Origin: Yoonia sp. | GTDB taxonomy: Bacteria; Pseudomonadota; Alphaproteobacteria; Rhodobacterales; Rhodobacteraceae | Length of the DNA: 55,427 bases | Assembly (NCBI RefSeq): GCF_014859355.1 | Contig: NZ_JACUUJ010000020.1 | Coordinates: 1 to 55,427, forward strand | Direction: 5' to 3' | In this document: one piece after another, positions 24,938 to 33,035 of the stretch | How the letters are laid out: each line of letters starts with the position of its first letter | Numbering within the stretch: position 1 is the stretch's first letter | Program-made: the position numbers and the translations under genes | Notes under the pieces: model-generated | Told to the model about the DNA's origin: nothing | Databases searched by the model: none | What the model saw: only the letters and a program-made list of their open reading frames with translations

Positions 24938-25984
24938 ATGACCAATGCATTTACCTCATCAGGCTTGTTTGGCGGTCTGTTTTGCGACCCTTCGGTCGCC
25001 GCGCAATTCGGCAGTGCCGCCATGCTGCGGCACATGCTGGCGTTCGAAGCAGCCTGGACAGGCGCACTGCGTGATTGCGGGGGCGTGCCAGCCGCGGATG
25101 CCGCGCAGGCGCTGGCCGTGATCGCAGGGTTCATCCCCCCCGATCTGGGGGCCGACAGCGACCGTGACGGCCTGCCGGTGCCTGCCCTGGTGGCCGCCTT
25201 GCGCGCGGGCCAGCCCGCACCGGTTACCCGCGCGATCCACAGCGGCGCGACCAGTCAGGATGTGCTGGACACGGCGATGGTGCTGGCCTGCCTGGCCGTG
25301 CTGGATGATCTGGCCGGCCGGCTGACCGGCGTGATCGGCCGGATCGAAAATCTGAACACGCGCTGCGGGGCCAACCCGCTGATGGCGCGCACGCGCATGC
25401 AGGCGGCATTGCCCGCGACCGTATCGCTGCGGGTCGATGCCTGGCGGCGGGCGCTAGCCGGTCATCAGGACAGGCTTGGCCCCTTGCGGCAGGACATGGC
25501 ACAGGTGCAGGTGGGCGGGGCGATTGGCCTGCGCGATGCCCAAGGCGATGCAATGGCCGCGCATGTGGCGCAGGCGCTGGGGCTGCAAACCGGGCCGGTC
25601 TGGCACAGTGACCGCAGCCGCTTTGTTGCGCTGGGGCATTGGCTGGTGCTGGTCGCTGGCACGCTGGGCAAGATCGGGCAGGATGTGGCCTTGATGGCGC
25701 AGCAGGGGATCGACGACATCATCCTGCAAGGCGGCGGCGGGTCATCGGCCATGGCGCATAAACACAACCCCATTTCCGCCGAGGTGATGGTCACGCTGGC
25801 GCGCTACACGGCGGGGCAACAGGGTATTCTGGCGCAGGCCATGGTGCATGAACAGGAACGATCAGGCGCGGCATGGGCGCTGGAATGGCTGACCCTGCCC
25901 GCCATGGCCGAGGCAACAGCAGCGGCCCTGCGCCATGCCGACCGGTTGCTGGCATCGGTTGACAGGCTTGGCGGGCCGCTGTGA
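24938..25984 (+). CDS. pcaB: PcaB, 3-carboxy-cis,cis-muconate cycloisomerase
   Basis: A 348-residue fumarase/aspartase-superfamily enzyme with the signature GSSAMAHKHNPIS near residue 270 and the AIHSGATSQDVLDTA block. It converts the PcaGH ring-cleavage product to 4-carboxymuconolactone. It is shorter than many PcaB proteins (~450), which is usual in this group. Same strand as the Cre-like genes, 39 bases after the reductase, and convergent with the gene on the other strand. Confidence 0.88.
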   Translation: MTNAFTSSGLFGGLFCDPSVAAQFGSAAMLRHMLAFEAAWTGALRDCGGVPAADAAQALAVIAGFIPPDLGADSDRDGLPVPALVAALRAGQPAPVTRAIHSGATSQDVLDTAMVLACLAVLDDLAGRLTGVIGRIENLNTRCGANPLMARTRMQAALPATVSLRVDAWRRALAGHQDRLGPLRQDMAQVQVGGAIGLRDAQGDAMAAHVAQALGLQTGPVWHSDRSRFVALGHWLVLVAGTLGKIGQDVALMAQQGIDDIILQGGGGSSAMAHKHNPISAEVMVTLARYTAGQQGILAQAMVHEQERSGAAWALEWLTLPAMAEATAAALRHADRLLASVDRLGGPL

Positions 25985-25996
25985 CTGCGGGGCGGG

Positions 25997-26836
25997 TCAG
26001 ATATTTGGCTGGCGCAGCCCCAGAATGGCGCGCGCTTGGGCCCATGTGGCCACCGGGCGTTCGTATGTTTCACAAATCGCCACCGTGCGCCGGACCAGCG
26101 CCGCGTTTGACGGGGCCAGCCTGTCGCGGTCCAGCCTGACGTTATCTTCCAGGCCGGTGCGGGCATGACCGCCCGCCGCAATCGCCCAGTCGTTCAGCGT
26201 TGCCTGCGCCGCACCGATCCCGGCAGCACACCATGGCGCATCCGCACCGAACAACCGCTGCACGGTATGCACGTAATAATCAAAGACATCGCGATCGGCG
26301 GGCATCGCGTTTTTCACGCCCATGACAAACTGCACATAGGGGGTGCCTGCCAGTTGGCCGGTATCGGCCATTTCGCGGGCCTTCAGGATATGCGACAGAT
26401 CAAAGGCTTCGATTTCTGGTTTGACATCATGGGCCAGCATTTCGGACGCCAGCCAATCCACCAGATCAGGCGGGTTTTCATAGACGCGGGTGGGAAAATT
26501 GTTTGACCCCACCGACAACGACGCCATGTCAGGGCGCAGCGGCAACATGCCCCCGCGCGCCATCCCCGCACCAGACCGCCCGCCGGTGGAAAACTGGATG
26601 ATCATGCCGGGGCAGTGTTTTTCCACCCCTTCCTTGAGGGCCGCAAATTTATCGGGGTCAGATGATGGCGTCTGGTCGTCGTTGCGCACATGGGCATGCA
26701 CGATCGCCGCCCCCGCCTCGAACGCCTCTTGCGTCGATTCGATCTGCTCGGAAACGGTGATTGGCACGGCGGGGTTGTTGGCCTTGGTTGGCAGGCTGCC
26801 GGTGATGGCCACGCAGATGATGCAGGGGTTTGTCAT
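25997..26836 (-). CDS. BKACE-family beta-keto acid cleavage enzyme
   Basis: A 279-residue TIM-barrel protein of the DUF849/BKACE family (3-keto-5-aminohexanoate cleavage enzyme relatives). Zn-binding VHAHVRN at ~45-51 and the GLEDNVR segment with the third ligand are present. The family joins a beta-keto acid with acetyl-CoA, giving acetoacetate and a shortened acyl-CoA. Placed in the pca operon, one base after pcaG, the likely substrate is 3-oxoadipate, which would yield succinyl-CoA and acetoacetate without PcaIJ and PcaF. ATG 26836 chosen; the longer frame is antisense to the pcaG end. Substrate is inference. Confidence 0.82.
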   Translation of the reverse strand: MTNPCIICVAITGSLPTKANNPAVPITVSEQIESTQEAFEAGAAIVHAHVRNDDQTPSSDPDKFAALKEGVEKHCPGMIIQFSTGGRSGAGMARGGMLPLRPDMASLSVGSNNFPTRVYENPPDLVDWLASEMLAHDVKPEIEAFDLSHILKAREMADTGQLAGTPYVQFVMGVKNAMPADRDVFDYYVHTVQRLFGADAPWCAAGIGAAQATLNDWAIAAGGHARTGLEDNVRLDRDRLAPSNAALVRRTVAICETYERPVATWAQARAILGLRQPNI

Positions 26837-26837
26837 A

Positions 26838-27455
26838 TCAAATCTCGAAAAAGACGGTTTCGTCCTCACCTTGAAGACGCATATCAAACCGGTAAAGCGG
26901 CGTGCCTTCGCCCGCAACCCGCCGCGCGATCAGCGTGGGGCGGCGGCGTTCCCATTCGATCAGGTTCAGCACCGGATCACTGGCGTTTGCCGCCGTTTCA
27001 TCATCGAAATAAAGCCGCGTCGTCAGGCCAAGGTTGATCCCGCGCGCCACCAGCCATAACGTGATATGCGGGGCCTGTATTTTGCCGTTTCGCCCCGGCA
27101 CAGGGCCGGGTTTGACCGTATCAAAGGCCCATGCACCACTGTCAAAATCGGTGATGACACGGCCCCAGCCGCGAAACCCGTCTTCGACAGCGCCGCCGCC
27201 TTCGGGGTGGGCATAGTGACCGGCGGCATTGGCTTGCCATGCTTCGATCAGCACATCCTTGACCGGGCTGCCGGTGCCATCGCGCACCACACCTTCGATG
27301 CGGATACGTTCGCCCTTGGCATGGGGGCCAGCGATATCATGGCCCAGTTCACGCTCATAGATATCAAAACCGGCTGCGCCGGGGGCCAGCCCGATATGGA
27401 CATAAGGGCCAGCGGTCTGCGATGGTGTTTCATGCAGGTAAGGCAGTTTTTGCAT
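26838..27455 (-). CDS. pcaG: PcaG, protocatechuate 3,4-dioxygenase alpha subunit
   Basis: A 205-residue alpha chain. PSQTAGPYVHIGL near the start, VLIEAWQANAAGHY in the core and RYRFD-like ending (PLYRFDMRLQGEDETVFFE) are typical. It lacks the iron ligands, as alpha chains do, and pairs with PcaH. Only one base separates its stop from the BKACE start codon. Confidence 0.93.
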   Translation of the reverse strand: MQKLPYLHETPSQTAGPYVHIGLAPGAAGFDIYERELGHDIAGPHAKGERIRIEGVVRDGTGSPVKDVLIEAWQANAAGHYAHPEGGGAVEDGFRGWGRVITDFDSGAWAFDTVKPGPVPGRNGKIQAPHITLWLVARGINLGLTTRLYFDDETAANASDPVLNLIEWERRRPTLIARRVAGEGTPLYRFDMRLQGEDETVFFEI

Positions 27456-27456
27456 G

Positions 27457-28179
27457 TCAGTTCCCTTCCAGCCGGTTTTCAAACAATGTGGACCGCCGCC
27501 CGCGCAGCACGATATCGAAATGATAGGCGATCGCATCCAGCGGGATTGATGCATTCATATCCAGCCGGGCGACCAGCGCGTCAATCGCATCGGGGTCGGG
27601 GATGGTTTGCACGATGGGGCACAGCGGGATCAGCGGGTCGCCTTCGAAATAAAGCTGCGTGATCAGGCGCTGGCTGAAGGACGCGCCGAACACGCTGATA
27701 TGAATATGCGCGGGCCGCCAGTTGTTGACCATGTTGCGCCACGGATAGGCCCCGGGTTTGACCGTGCGGAAAAAGTAATAGCCCTGCGCATCGGTGATGG
27801 TGCGCCCGCAGCCGCCAAAATTCGGGTCGATCGGCGCAAGATAGGTATCTTTCTTGTGGCGATAGCGGCCGCCTGCGTTGGCCTGCCAGATTTCAACCAG
27901 CGTATTGGGGACAGGGCGCGCGTTTTCATCCAGAACGCGGCCATGCACGATGATGCGTTCGCCCACCGGATCACCGGTTTTGGCGTAGTTTTTGATCAGG
28001 TCGTGGTCCATCGGGCCAAGGTCGCCGTGGCCAAAGACAGGGCCGGTGATTTCACTGACCGATTGTTCCAGACTGATCGGGGCAAAGCGCGGGCTGCGCG
28101 CAACCGATGTCTTGTAACCCGGGGTCAGGGCCGGGGGGTGGCGGCCCGGGTCGCGCTGGTAATATTCGGCGGGGGTCAT
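27457..28179 (-). CDS. pcaH: PcaH, protocatechuate 3,4-dioxygenase beta subunit
   Basis: A 240-residue beta chain carrying the non-heme Fe(III) ligands: Tyr106 (GRYRHK), Tyr145 (PGAYPW), His158 and His160 (RPAHIHIS), each two positions before its Pseudomonas counterpart. It cleaves protocatechuate between the hydroxyls to 3-carboxy-cis,cis-muconate. One base from pcaG and four-base overlap with pcaC. Confidence 0.95.
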   Translation of the reverse strand: MTPAEYYQRDPGRHPPALTPGYKTSVARSPRFAPISLEQSVSEITGPVFGHGDLGPMDHDLIKNYAKTGDPVGERIIVHGRVLDENARPVPNTLVEIWQANAGGRYRHKKDTYLAPIDPNFGGCGRTITDAQGYYFFRTVKPGAYPWRNMVNNWRPAHIHISVFGASFSQRLITQLYFEGDPLIPLCPIVQTIPDPDAIDALVARLDMNASIPLDAIAYHFDIVLRGRRSTLFENRLEGN

Positions 28180-28556
28180 TCTTTTTCCTCCATTTCGGCA
28201 TAGGTTTTCTTGGCCAGGGCAATGGCATGGTTGGCCCGTGGCACACCGGCATAGACCGCCACATGCATAAAGGCCTGCATCACATCCGCAGGGCGCGCGC
28301 CGGTGCGTGCCGTGGCGCGGATATGCATCGGGATTTCTTCAAAGTTGCCCGTCGCCGCGAGAAGAGCAAGGGTTAACAGTGACCGGTCGCGCGCACTGAT
28401 CGTGTCGTCCGACCACAGCGAGCCCCAGGCCATTTCGGTGATCAGCCCCTGAAAGGGGGCGTCAAAATCGGTTTTTGCTGCTTCGGCCCGGTCAACATGC
28501 GCGTCACCAAGGATGCGGCGGCGCGTTGCCATACCCGATTTGAAACGTTCAGACAT
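28176..28556 (-). CDS. pcaC: PcaC, 4-carboxymuconolactone decarboxylase
   Basis: A 126-residue AhpD-like/CMD protein: [31 protein letters not shown] and the [17 protein letters not shown] segment are diagnostic. It decarboxylates the PcaB product to the enol-lactone. It is not fused to an enol-lactonase, and no pcaD gene lies in the window. Confidence 0.92.
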   Translation of the reverse strand: MSERFKSGMATRRRILGDAHVDRAEAAKTDFDAPFQGLITEMAWGSLWSDDTISARDRSLLTLALLAATGNFEEIPMHIRATARTGARPADVMQAFMHVAVYAGVPRANHAIALAKKTYAEMEEKE

Positions 28557-28610
28557 GGGGCGGTTCCTTTCGAATGGGTGAAACGCGGGGCGGCAGACCG
28601 GTGGCCCGCA

Positions 28611-29780
28611 TCAATAGGGCAACCCGATATAATTTTCCGCCATCGCCTTTTGCGCGGCCATGTTGGTGCGCAGGAATTCCAGATCGGCGACCTGCATTTT
28701 CAGGTCAAATTCCGACTGGTCGGGATAGCGGTGCATCAGCGATGAAAACCACCAGCTGAACCTTTCGGCCTTCCACACCCGCGCCAGCGCCTTTTGCGAA
28801 TAGCTGTCAATGCCCGCGCTGCTGCCGTTTTCATAGAAATCGCGCAAGCCGTTATACAGGTAATGCACATCAGAGGCGGCGGTATTCAGCCCCTTGGCAC
28901 CGGTCGGCGGCACGATATGGGCCGCATCACCGCACAAGAACAGCCGCCCCCAGCGCATCGGTTCGGTCACAAAAGACCGCAGCGGCGCGATGGATTTTTC
29001 AATGCTTGGCCCGGTGACAAGGCGTGCGGCCTGATCAGCGGGAATGCGGCGTTTAAGTTCCTGCCAAAACGCCTCGTCTGTCCAGTCATCGGGTTTGTCG
29101 CTAAGCGAACACTGGATGTAATAGCGGCTCAGGTTGTCGTTGCGCATTGAACACAGCGCAAAGCCGCGGGGCGAATTGGCATAGATCAGTTCGTGATTGA
29201 CGGGGGGCGTTTCGCTCAGGATGCCCAGCCAGCCAAAGGGATAAACCTTTTCGTATTCGCAGCGCACATCCAGCGGGATCGTCTGGCGGCTGACGCCGTG
29301 AAACCCGTCGCAACCGGCGACAAAATCGCAGTCAATGCGCCGCGCCTGACCGTGAACGGTATAGGTGACATGGCAGGCATCGGTATCGGCGCCACGGATT
29401 ACCACGTTATCGACATTGAATTCAGTGGCCCCGCCCGCCTGTTCGCGCGCGGCGTAAAGATCGCGGGTCACTTCGGTCTGGCCATAGACAATGACCGGCG
29501 TGCCGGTGTGTTCGGTGAAATCAATGCGGAACATCGTGTCACCGTAAGAAATCAGCGTGCCGTCGTGCACCAGACCTTCGGCATGCAGACGGTCGGCGCA
29601 ACCGGCCTCTTGCATCAGTTGGACAAGCCCCTGTTCCAGCACGCCCGCACGGATCCGCCCCAGCACATAGTCCTTGGTTTTGCGTTCCAGCACCACGCTG
29701 TCAATCCCGCGCCTGTGCAAAAGCTGCGCCAGCAAAAGCCCCGATGGCCCCCCACCAATGATGGCAACCTGTGTTTTCAT
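28611..29780 (-). CDS. pobA: PobA, 4-hydroxybenzoate 3-monooxygenase
   Basis: A 389-residue flavoprotein hydroxylase that makes protocatechuate from 4-hydroxybenzoate with NADPH and O2. FAD motif IGGGPSG at 8-14, the RIRAGVLEQG substrate region, and FLCGDAAHIVPPTGAKGLN. GGAGGATACG precedes ATG 29780. First gene of a minus-strand operon pobA-pcaC-pcaH-pcaG-BKACE, divergent from pcaQ. It links the Cre-like upper pathway to ring cleavage. Confidence 0.95.
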   Translation of the reverse strand: MKTQVAIIGGGPSGLLLAQLLHRRGIDSVVLERKTKDYVLGRIRAGVLEQGLVQLMQEAGCADRLHAEGLVHDGTLISYGDTMFRIDFTEHTGTPVIVYGQTEVTRDLYAAREQAGGATEFNVDNVVIRGADTDACHVTYTVHGQARRIDCDFVAGCDGFHGVSRQTIPLDVRCEYEKVYPFGWLGILSETPPVNHELIYANSPRGFALCSMRNDNLSRYYIQCSLSDKPDDWTDEAFWQELKRRIPADQAARLVTGPSIEKSIAPLRSFVTEPMRWGRLFLCGDAAHIVPPTGAKGLNTAASDVHYLYNGLRDFYENGSSAGIDSYSQKALARVWKAERFSWWFSSLMHRYPDQSEFDLKMQVADLEFLRTNMAAQKAMAENYIGLPY

Positions 29781-29837
29781 CGTATCCTCCACGATTTGTT
29801 GGCTAGCCATCGCATATTGAACAGAACAATTAAAATG

Positions 29838-29861
29838 AGTTATCACACCATTTAGTTATCA
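29838..29861. promoter_or_regulatory. Direct repeats in the pobA-pcaQ intergenic region (candidate PcaQ site)
   Basis: AGTTATCA occurs at 29838-29845 and 29854-29861, 16 bases apart, in the 95-base A/T-rich divergent promoter region. LysR-type regulators bind such spaced half sites between their own gene and the divergent target. The pcaQ ribosome site (AAAGGAAACC) follows the second copy. Confidence 0.4.
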
Positions 29862-29875
29862 AAAAAGGAAACCAA

Positions 29876-30790
29876 ATGGACCGGCGCATCAAATTCCGCC
29901 ACCTTGAGGCGTTCAGCGCGATTGCCCGGGCAGGTAGTTTCAAGATCGCGGCGGCGCAGTTGCACCTGACACAGCCCGCCATTTCCAAGACGCTGAAGGA
30001 ACTAGAGGAGATTTTGGGTGTGACAGTGCTGGAACGCAGCAGATCCGGCGTTGCCCTGACGGCGCAAGGCGAGGTGTTTTTGGGTTTTGCCGAACAAAGC
30101 ACGGCGGCCCTGCGGCACGGGCTGCACAGCATCCGCGCGACCTATGGGGCCGCGGGGCGGTTGAAAATCGGGGCGCTGCCCAGCGTTGCCTCTGGTCTGG
30201 TGCCACGGGCGGCGCTGGATTTTGCCGCACGCAACCCCGACACCCTGCTGGAAGTTCACGAAGGCCCCTATCACGATCTGACGCAGCGGCTGCGCGGCGG
30301 CGGGCTTGATCTGGTGGTGGGGCGGTTAGGGCGGCCCGAAACCATGGCAGGGCTGGAATTCCGCCAATTGTATACCGAACAGGTTGTCGTGGTTGCCCGC
30401 CCCGACAGCCCCGCCGCCGCCCTGCGCGACATTGTGGCGCTGGATGCATATCGGGTGCTGTATCCGCCCAAGGATTCCGCGATCAGGCCACTGCTGGCCC
30501 GGCATCTGATCACGCAGGGCGTGCCATTGTTCCGCAACAGGATCGAATCCGCATCGCCGAATTTTGCGCGGACGATTTTGCTGGCAGACCCCGATACGGT
30601 CTGGATGATCAGCCACGGCGTCGTGGCCGGTGATCTGGCCAATGGCCGGCTTGTCGCGCTGGACTTTGACATGCGCGCAACGCTTGGTGCCGTGGGCATC
30701 ATCAGCCGCGCAGAAGAAGTTGCCTCGGTTGCGGCGAAATCCTTTTGCCGCGCCCTGGCCAACGCTGGCCCGCAAGACAGCACCGCCTGA
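29876..30790 (+). CDS. pcaQ: PcaQ, LysR-type activator of protocatechuate genes
   Basis: A 304-residue LysR-family protein. The opening RRIKFRHLEAFSAIARAGSFKIAAAQLHLTQPAISK is the PcaQ-type helix-turn-helix, and the effector domain ends near residue 295. Divergent from pobA, the classic PcaQ arrangement in alphaproteobacteria, where 3-carboxymuconate-type intermediates act as inducers. Convergent with the sensor kinase gene, 12 bases apart. Confidence 0.85.
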   Translation: MDRRIKFRHLEAFSAIARAGSFKIAAAQLHLTQPAISKTLKELEEILGVTVLERSRSGVALTAQGEVFLGFAEQSTAALRHGLHSIRATYGAAGRLKIGALPSVASGLVPRAALDFAARNPDTLLEVHEGPYHDLTQRLRGGGLDLVVGRLGRPETMAGLEFRQLYTEQVVVVARPDSPAAALRDIVALDAYRVLYPPKDSAIRPLLARHLITQGVPLFRNRIESASPNFARTILLADPDTVWMISHGVVAGDLANGRLVALDFDMRATLGAVGIISRAEEVASVAAKSFCRALANAGPQDSTA

Positions 30791-30802
30791 CAGCACCTGC
30801 CC

Positions 30803-32119
30803 TTATGTCGGCAGTCGCACCTGCGCCTCAAATCCGTCCACGCCACCCGGTCTGGGGGATGACAGTATCAGTTTGCTGCCGGTGCGGTCGGCGATTGCGG
30901 CAACAATATACAGGCCAAGGCCGCTGCCGTCTGCCCAAGGGTCGCCGCGCCGGAACCGCTGCGTCAACTGGGCCAGCCGGTCTGGCGGCACGATTGGCCC
31001 GTCGTTGCCAATGATCAGCACCGCGTCCGGGGTCAGCGTCACATCAACCGCGCTGCCGTGACGCAGCGCATTTTCAACAAGGTTGCGGCACAGGATGCCA
31101 AGCGCGTCCGGGTCAAGCGGCGACAGCACCGGTGTATCGGGCAAATGCAGCGCGATGGCCGGTGCATCCGCACTGCGCATCATGTCTTGCGTCACGATCT
31201 GCACCGCGACCCGCAGATCAAAGGGCGTATCTGCCTGCAAACGCCCGCCCTCGGCGCGGGCAAGCTGCATCAGCCGTTCCGTCCGGCGGGTCAGACGTTT
31301 GAGCGTTTCAATGATGTCATCGGCCCTTTTCGCCGCGGCGCTGTCTGTGGTTTCGGACTTGATCCGCTGCGCCTGCGCGATCGCGCCAGCCAAGGGCGTG
31401 CGTAATTCATGCGCTGCATTGGCAGCAAAACTGCGTTCTGCCTCGAAGGCGTCGCGCAAAGAATCAAGAAGCCTGTTCAGCGTATCCGCCAGGGGCTGGA
31501 TTTCCGCAGGCAGATCCATGGACGGCACCGCCGACAGATCGCGCGCATTGCGCGCTTGCAGATTGGCGCGGAACCGGCTGAGCGGATCAAGGCTCAGCCG
31601 CACGGCGATGAAAATCGCCAACAGGGCAACGGGAATGACCACCAGCAGCGGCAGGCCCAACACCATCTGAAGCCCCCGCGCGACCTCAGCGCGGTGGGCC
31701 AGCGGTTCGGCGATGGTGATGCTGATGGTTCCCTGCACGGCGGCATCGTCATACAGCCGGTGGGTCGCAGTCTGGCGAAAACCTGGCCCGTCAAAAGGGG
31801 GGAAAACAGCCGGATCGGCGGCATGCGATTGCAACAGCACGCGCCCGCCGGCATCGCGCACAACATAGGTGAACAGTTCATCATGCACGCGGATCGGTGC
31901 GATCCGTTGCACGGTGGCAGGATCGTCACGGCCCAAAATTTCGATTACAGCCAGCGGCAAAATGCGCTGCGCAGTTTCCTGAAGGGCGGCATCGAATACC
32001 TCGTCCATCTCGTGGCGCAGCATCACCGCGGTCATCATGGCCGCACCCAGCCAGACCAGCATCAGCAATAAACCAAGCGACAGCGCCAGCCGGGCCGTCA
32101 GGCTGCGCGGCTTTGTCAT
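30803..32119 (-). CDS. Sensor histidine kinase, QseC-like
   Basis: A 438-residue membrane kinase: transmembrane helix at ~10-32, periplasmic domain to ~150, second helix at ~152-174, HAMP, then the phospho-acceptor His237 (AAHELRTPL) and a HATPase domain with NLVENALRHG and GSGLGLYIV. ATG 32119 overlaps the response regulator by four bases. It probably controls the divergent heme/cytochrome genes; the signal is unknown. Confidence 0.88.
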   Translation of the reverse strand: MTKPRSLTARLALSLGLLLMLVWLGAAMMTAVMLRHEMDEVFDAALQETAQRILPLAVIEILGRDDPATVQRIAPIRVHDELFTYVVRDAGGRVLLQSHAADPAVFPPFDGPGFRQTATHRLYDDAAVQGTISITIAEPLAHRAEVARGLQMVLGLPLLVVIPVALLAIFIAVRLSLDPLSRFRANLQARNARDLSAVPSMDLPAEIQPLADTLNRLLDSLRDAFEAERSFAANAAHELRTPLAGAIAQAQRIKSETTDSAAAKRADDIIETLKRLTRRTERLMQLARAEGGRLQADTPFDLRVAVQIVTQDMMRSADAPAIALHLPDTPVLSPLDPDALGILCRNLVENALRHGSAVDVTLTPDAVLIIGNDGPIVPPDRLAQLTQRFRRGDPWADGSGLGLYIVAAIADRTGSKLILSSPRPGGVDGFEAQVRLPT

Positions 32120-32775
32120 GGATTGCCCAGCCGATACCCCATGCCGCGCTGGGTTTCGATGACCGCGCTGCCCAGCTTTTTGCGCAGGCGGCTGACATGC
32201 ACTTCGATAGTGTTGCTTTCTACCTCTGCGTCGAAGGCATACAGCTTTTCTTCCAGTTGCGCCTTTGACAGCAGTTGCCCCGGGCGGGACAGCAACGTTT
32301 CGAACAAGGCCCATTCGCGCGCGGTCAATGGCACGGGCTTGCCATCCTTGCGGATGCTGCGCGCCGCAAGGTCGATGGTGATCGGCCCATGGGTAATGAT
32401 CGGATTGGGGTTGCCGGTATAGCGCCGCGCGACAGACCCGACCCGCGCAGACAATTCGGCAAGGTCGAAGGGTTTGACCAGATAATCATCCGCACCCGCG
32501 TTCAACCCCGCGATCCGGTCCGACACCTGATCCAGCGCGGTCAGGATGATCACCGGCGTCACGTCGCCACGCCCCCGCAGCGACCGAAGAAACCCGATCC
32601 CCCGCCCGTCGGGCAACATCAGATCCAGCAGGATCAGGTCATAGGCCGCGCCGCACAGCGCATCGCCCGCCGCATCCAGCCGCGTCACCCAATCAACCGA
32701 CTGGCCGTCGCTGGCGATCTGGTCGCGCACGGCGGCGCCCAGAACGGTATCATCTTCAATCAGCAGGATACGCAT
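32116..32775 (-). CDS. OmpR-family response regulator, QseB/PmrA-like
   Basis: A 219-residue regulator with receiver Asp51 (LLDLMLPDG), the KPF motif near 101, and a winged-helix output domain ending in VHVSRLRKKLG and TQRGMGYRL. Operon with the downstream kinase gene. The divergent gene at 33036 and the tandem 11-base repeats between them identify the likely target. Confidence 0.92.
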   Translation of the reverse strand: MRILLIEDDTVLGAAVRDQIASDGQSVDWVTRLDAAGDALCGAAYDLILLDLMLPDGRGIGFLRSLRGRGDVTPVIILTALDQVSDRIAGLNAGADDYLVKPFDLAELSARVGSVARRYTGNPNPIITHGPITIDLAARSIRKDGKPVPLTAREWALFETLLSRPGQLLSKAQLEEKLYAFDAEVESNTIEVHVSRLRKKLGSAVIETQRGMGYRLGNP

Positions 32776-32852
32776 GGGTGTTTTCGTTCCTTTCGCTGTG
32801 ATCTTTCCTGAACGAACGGCCTGACGCAACGCTGAACTGATCGCCCCCGGTG

Positions 32853-32874
32853 CGTCAGGTTCACGTCAGGTTCA
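32853..32874. promoter_or_regulatory. Tandem 11-base repeats, likely response-regulator binding site
   Basis: CGTCAGGTTCA is present twice in direct tandem (32853-32863, 32864-32874). An 11-base period puts both on the same face of DNA, as OmpR-family dimers require; the GGTTCA core resembles PmrA/QseB-type boxes. It lies between the response regulator start (32775) and the divergent heme-protein gene (33036). The rest of this 260-base gap holds no gene. Confidence 0.6.
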
Positions 32875-33035
32875 CCTTGAATGGCCAAAGATACATCCCA
32901 GAACCGCCGGAAAAGGGGTAGACCGTTTATAGTATCACACCCGCCAATTGATTGAGATCATGGAGAGAAATTTTCCGGGGTTTTACCCTCCAGTCACTAG
33001 GCCGCTTTCGCCTTGAAAACCCTACGAGGATCAGA

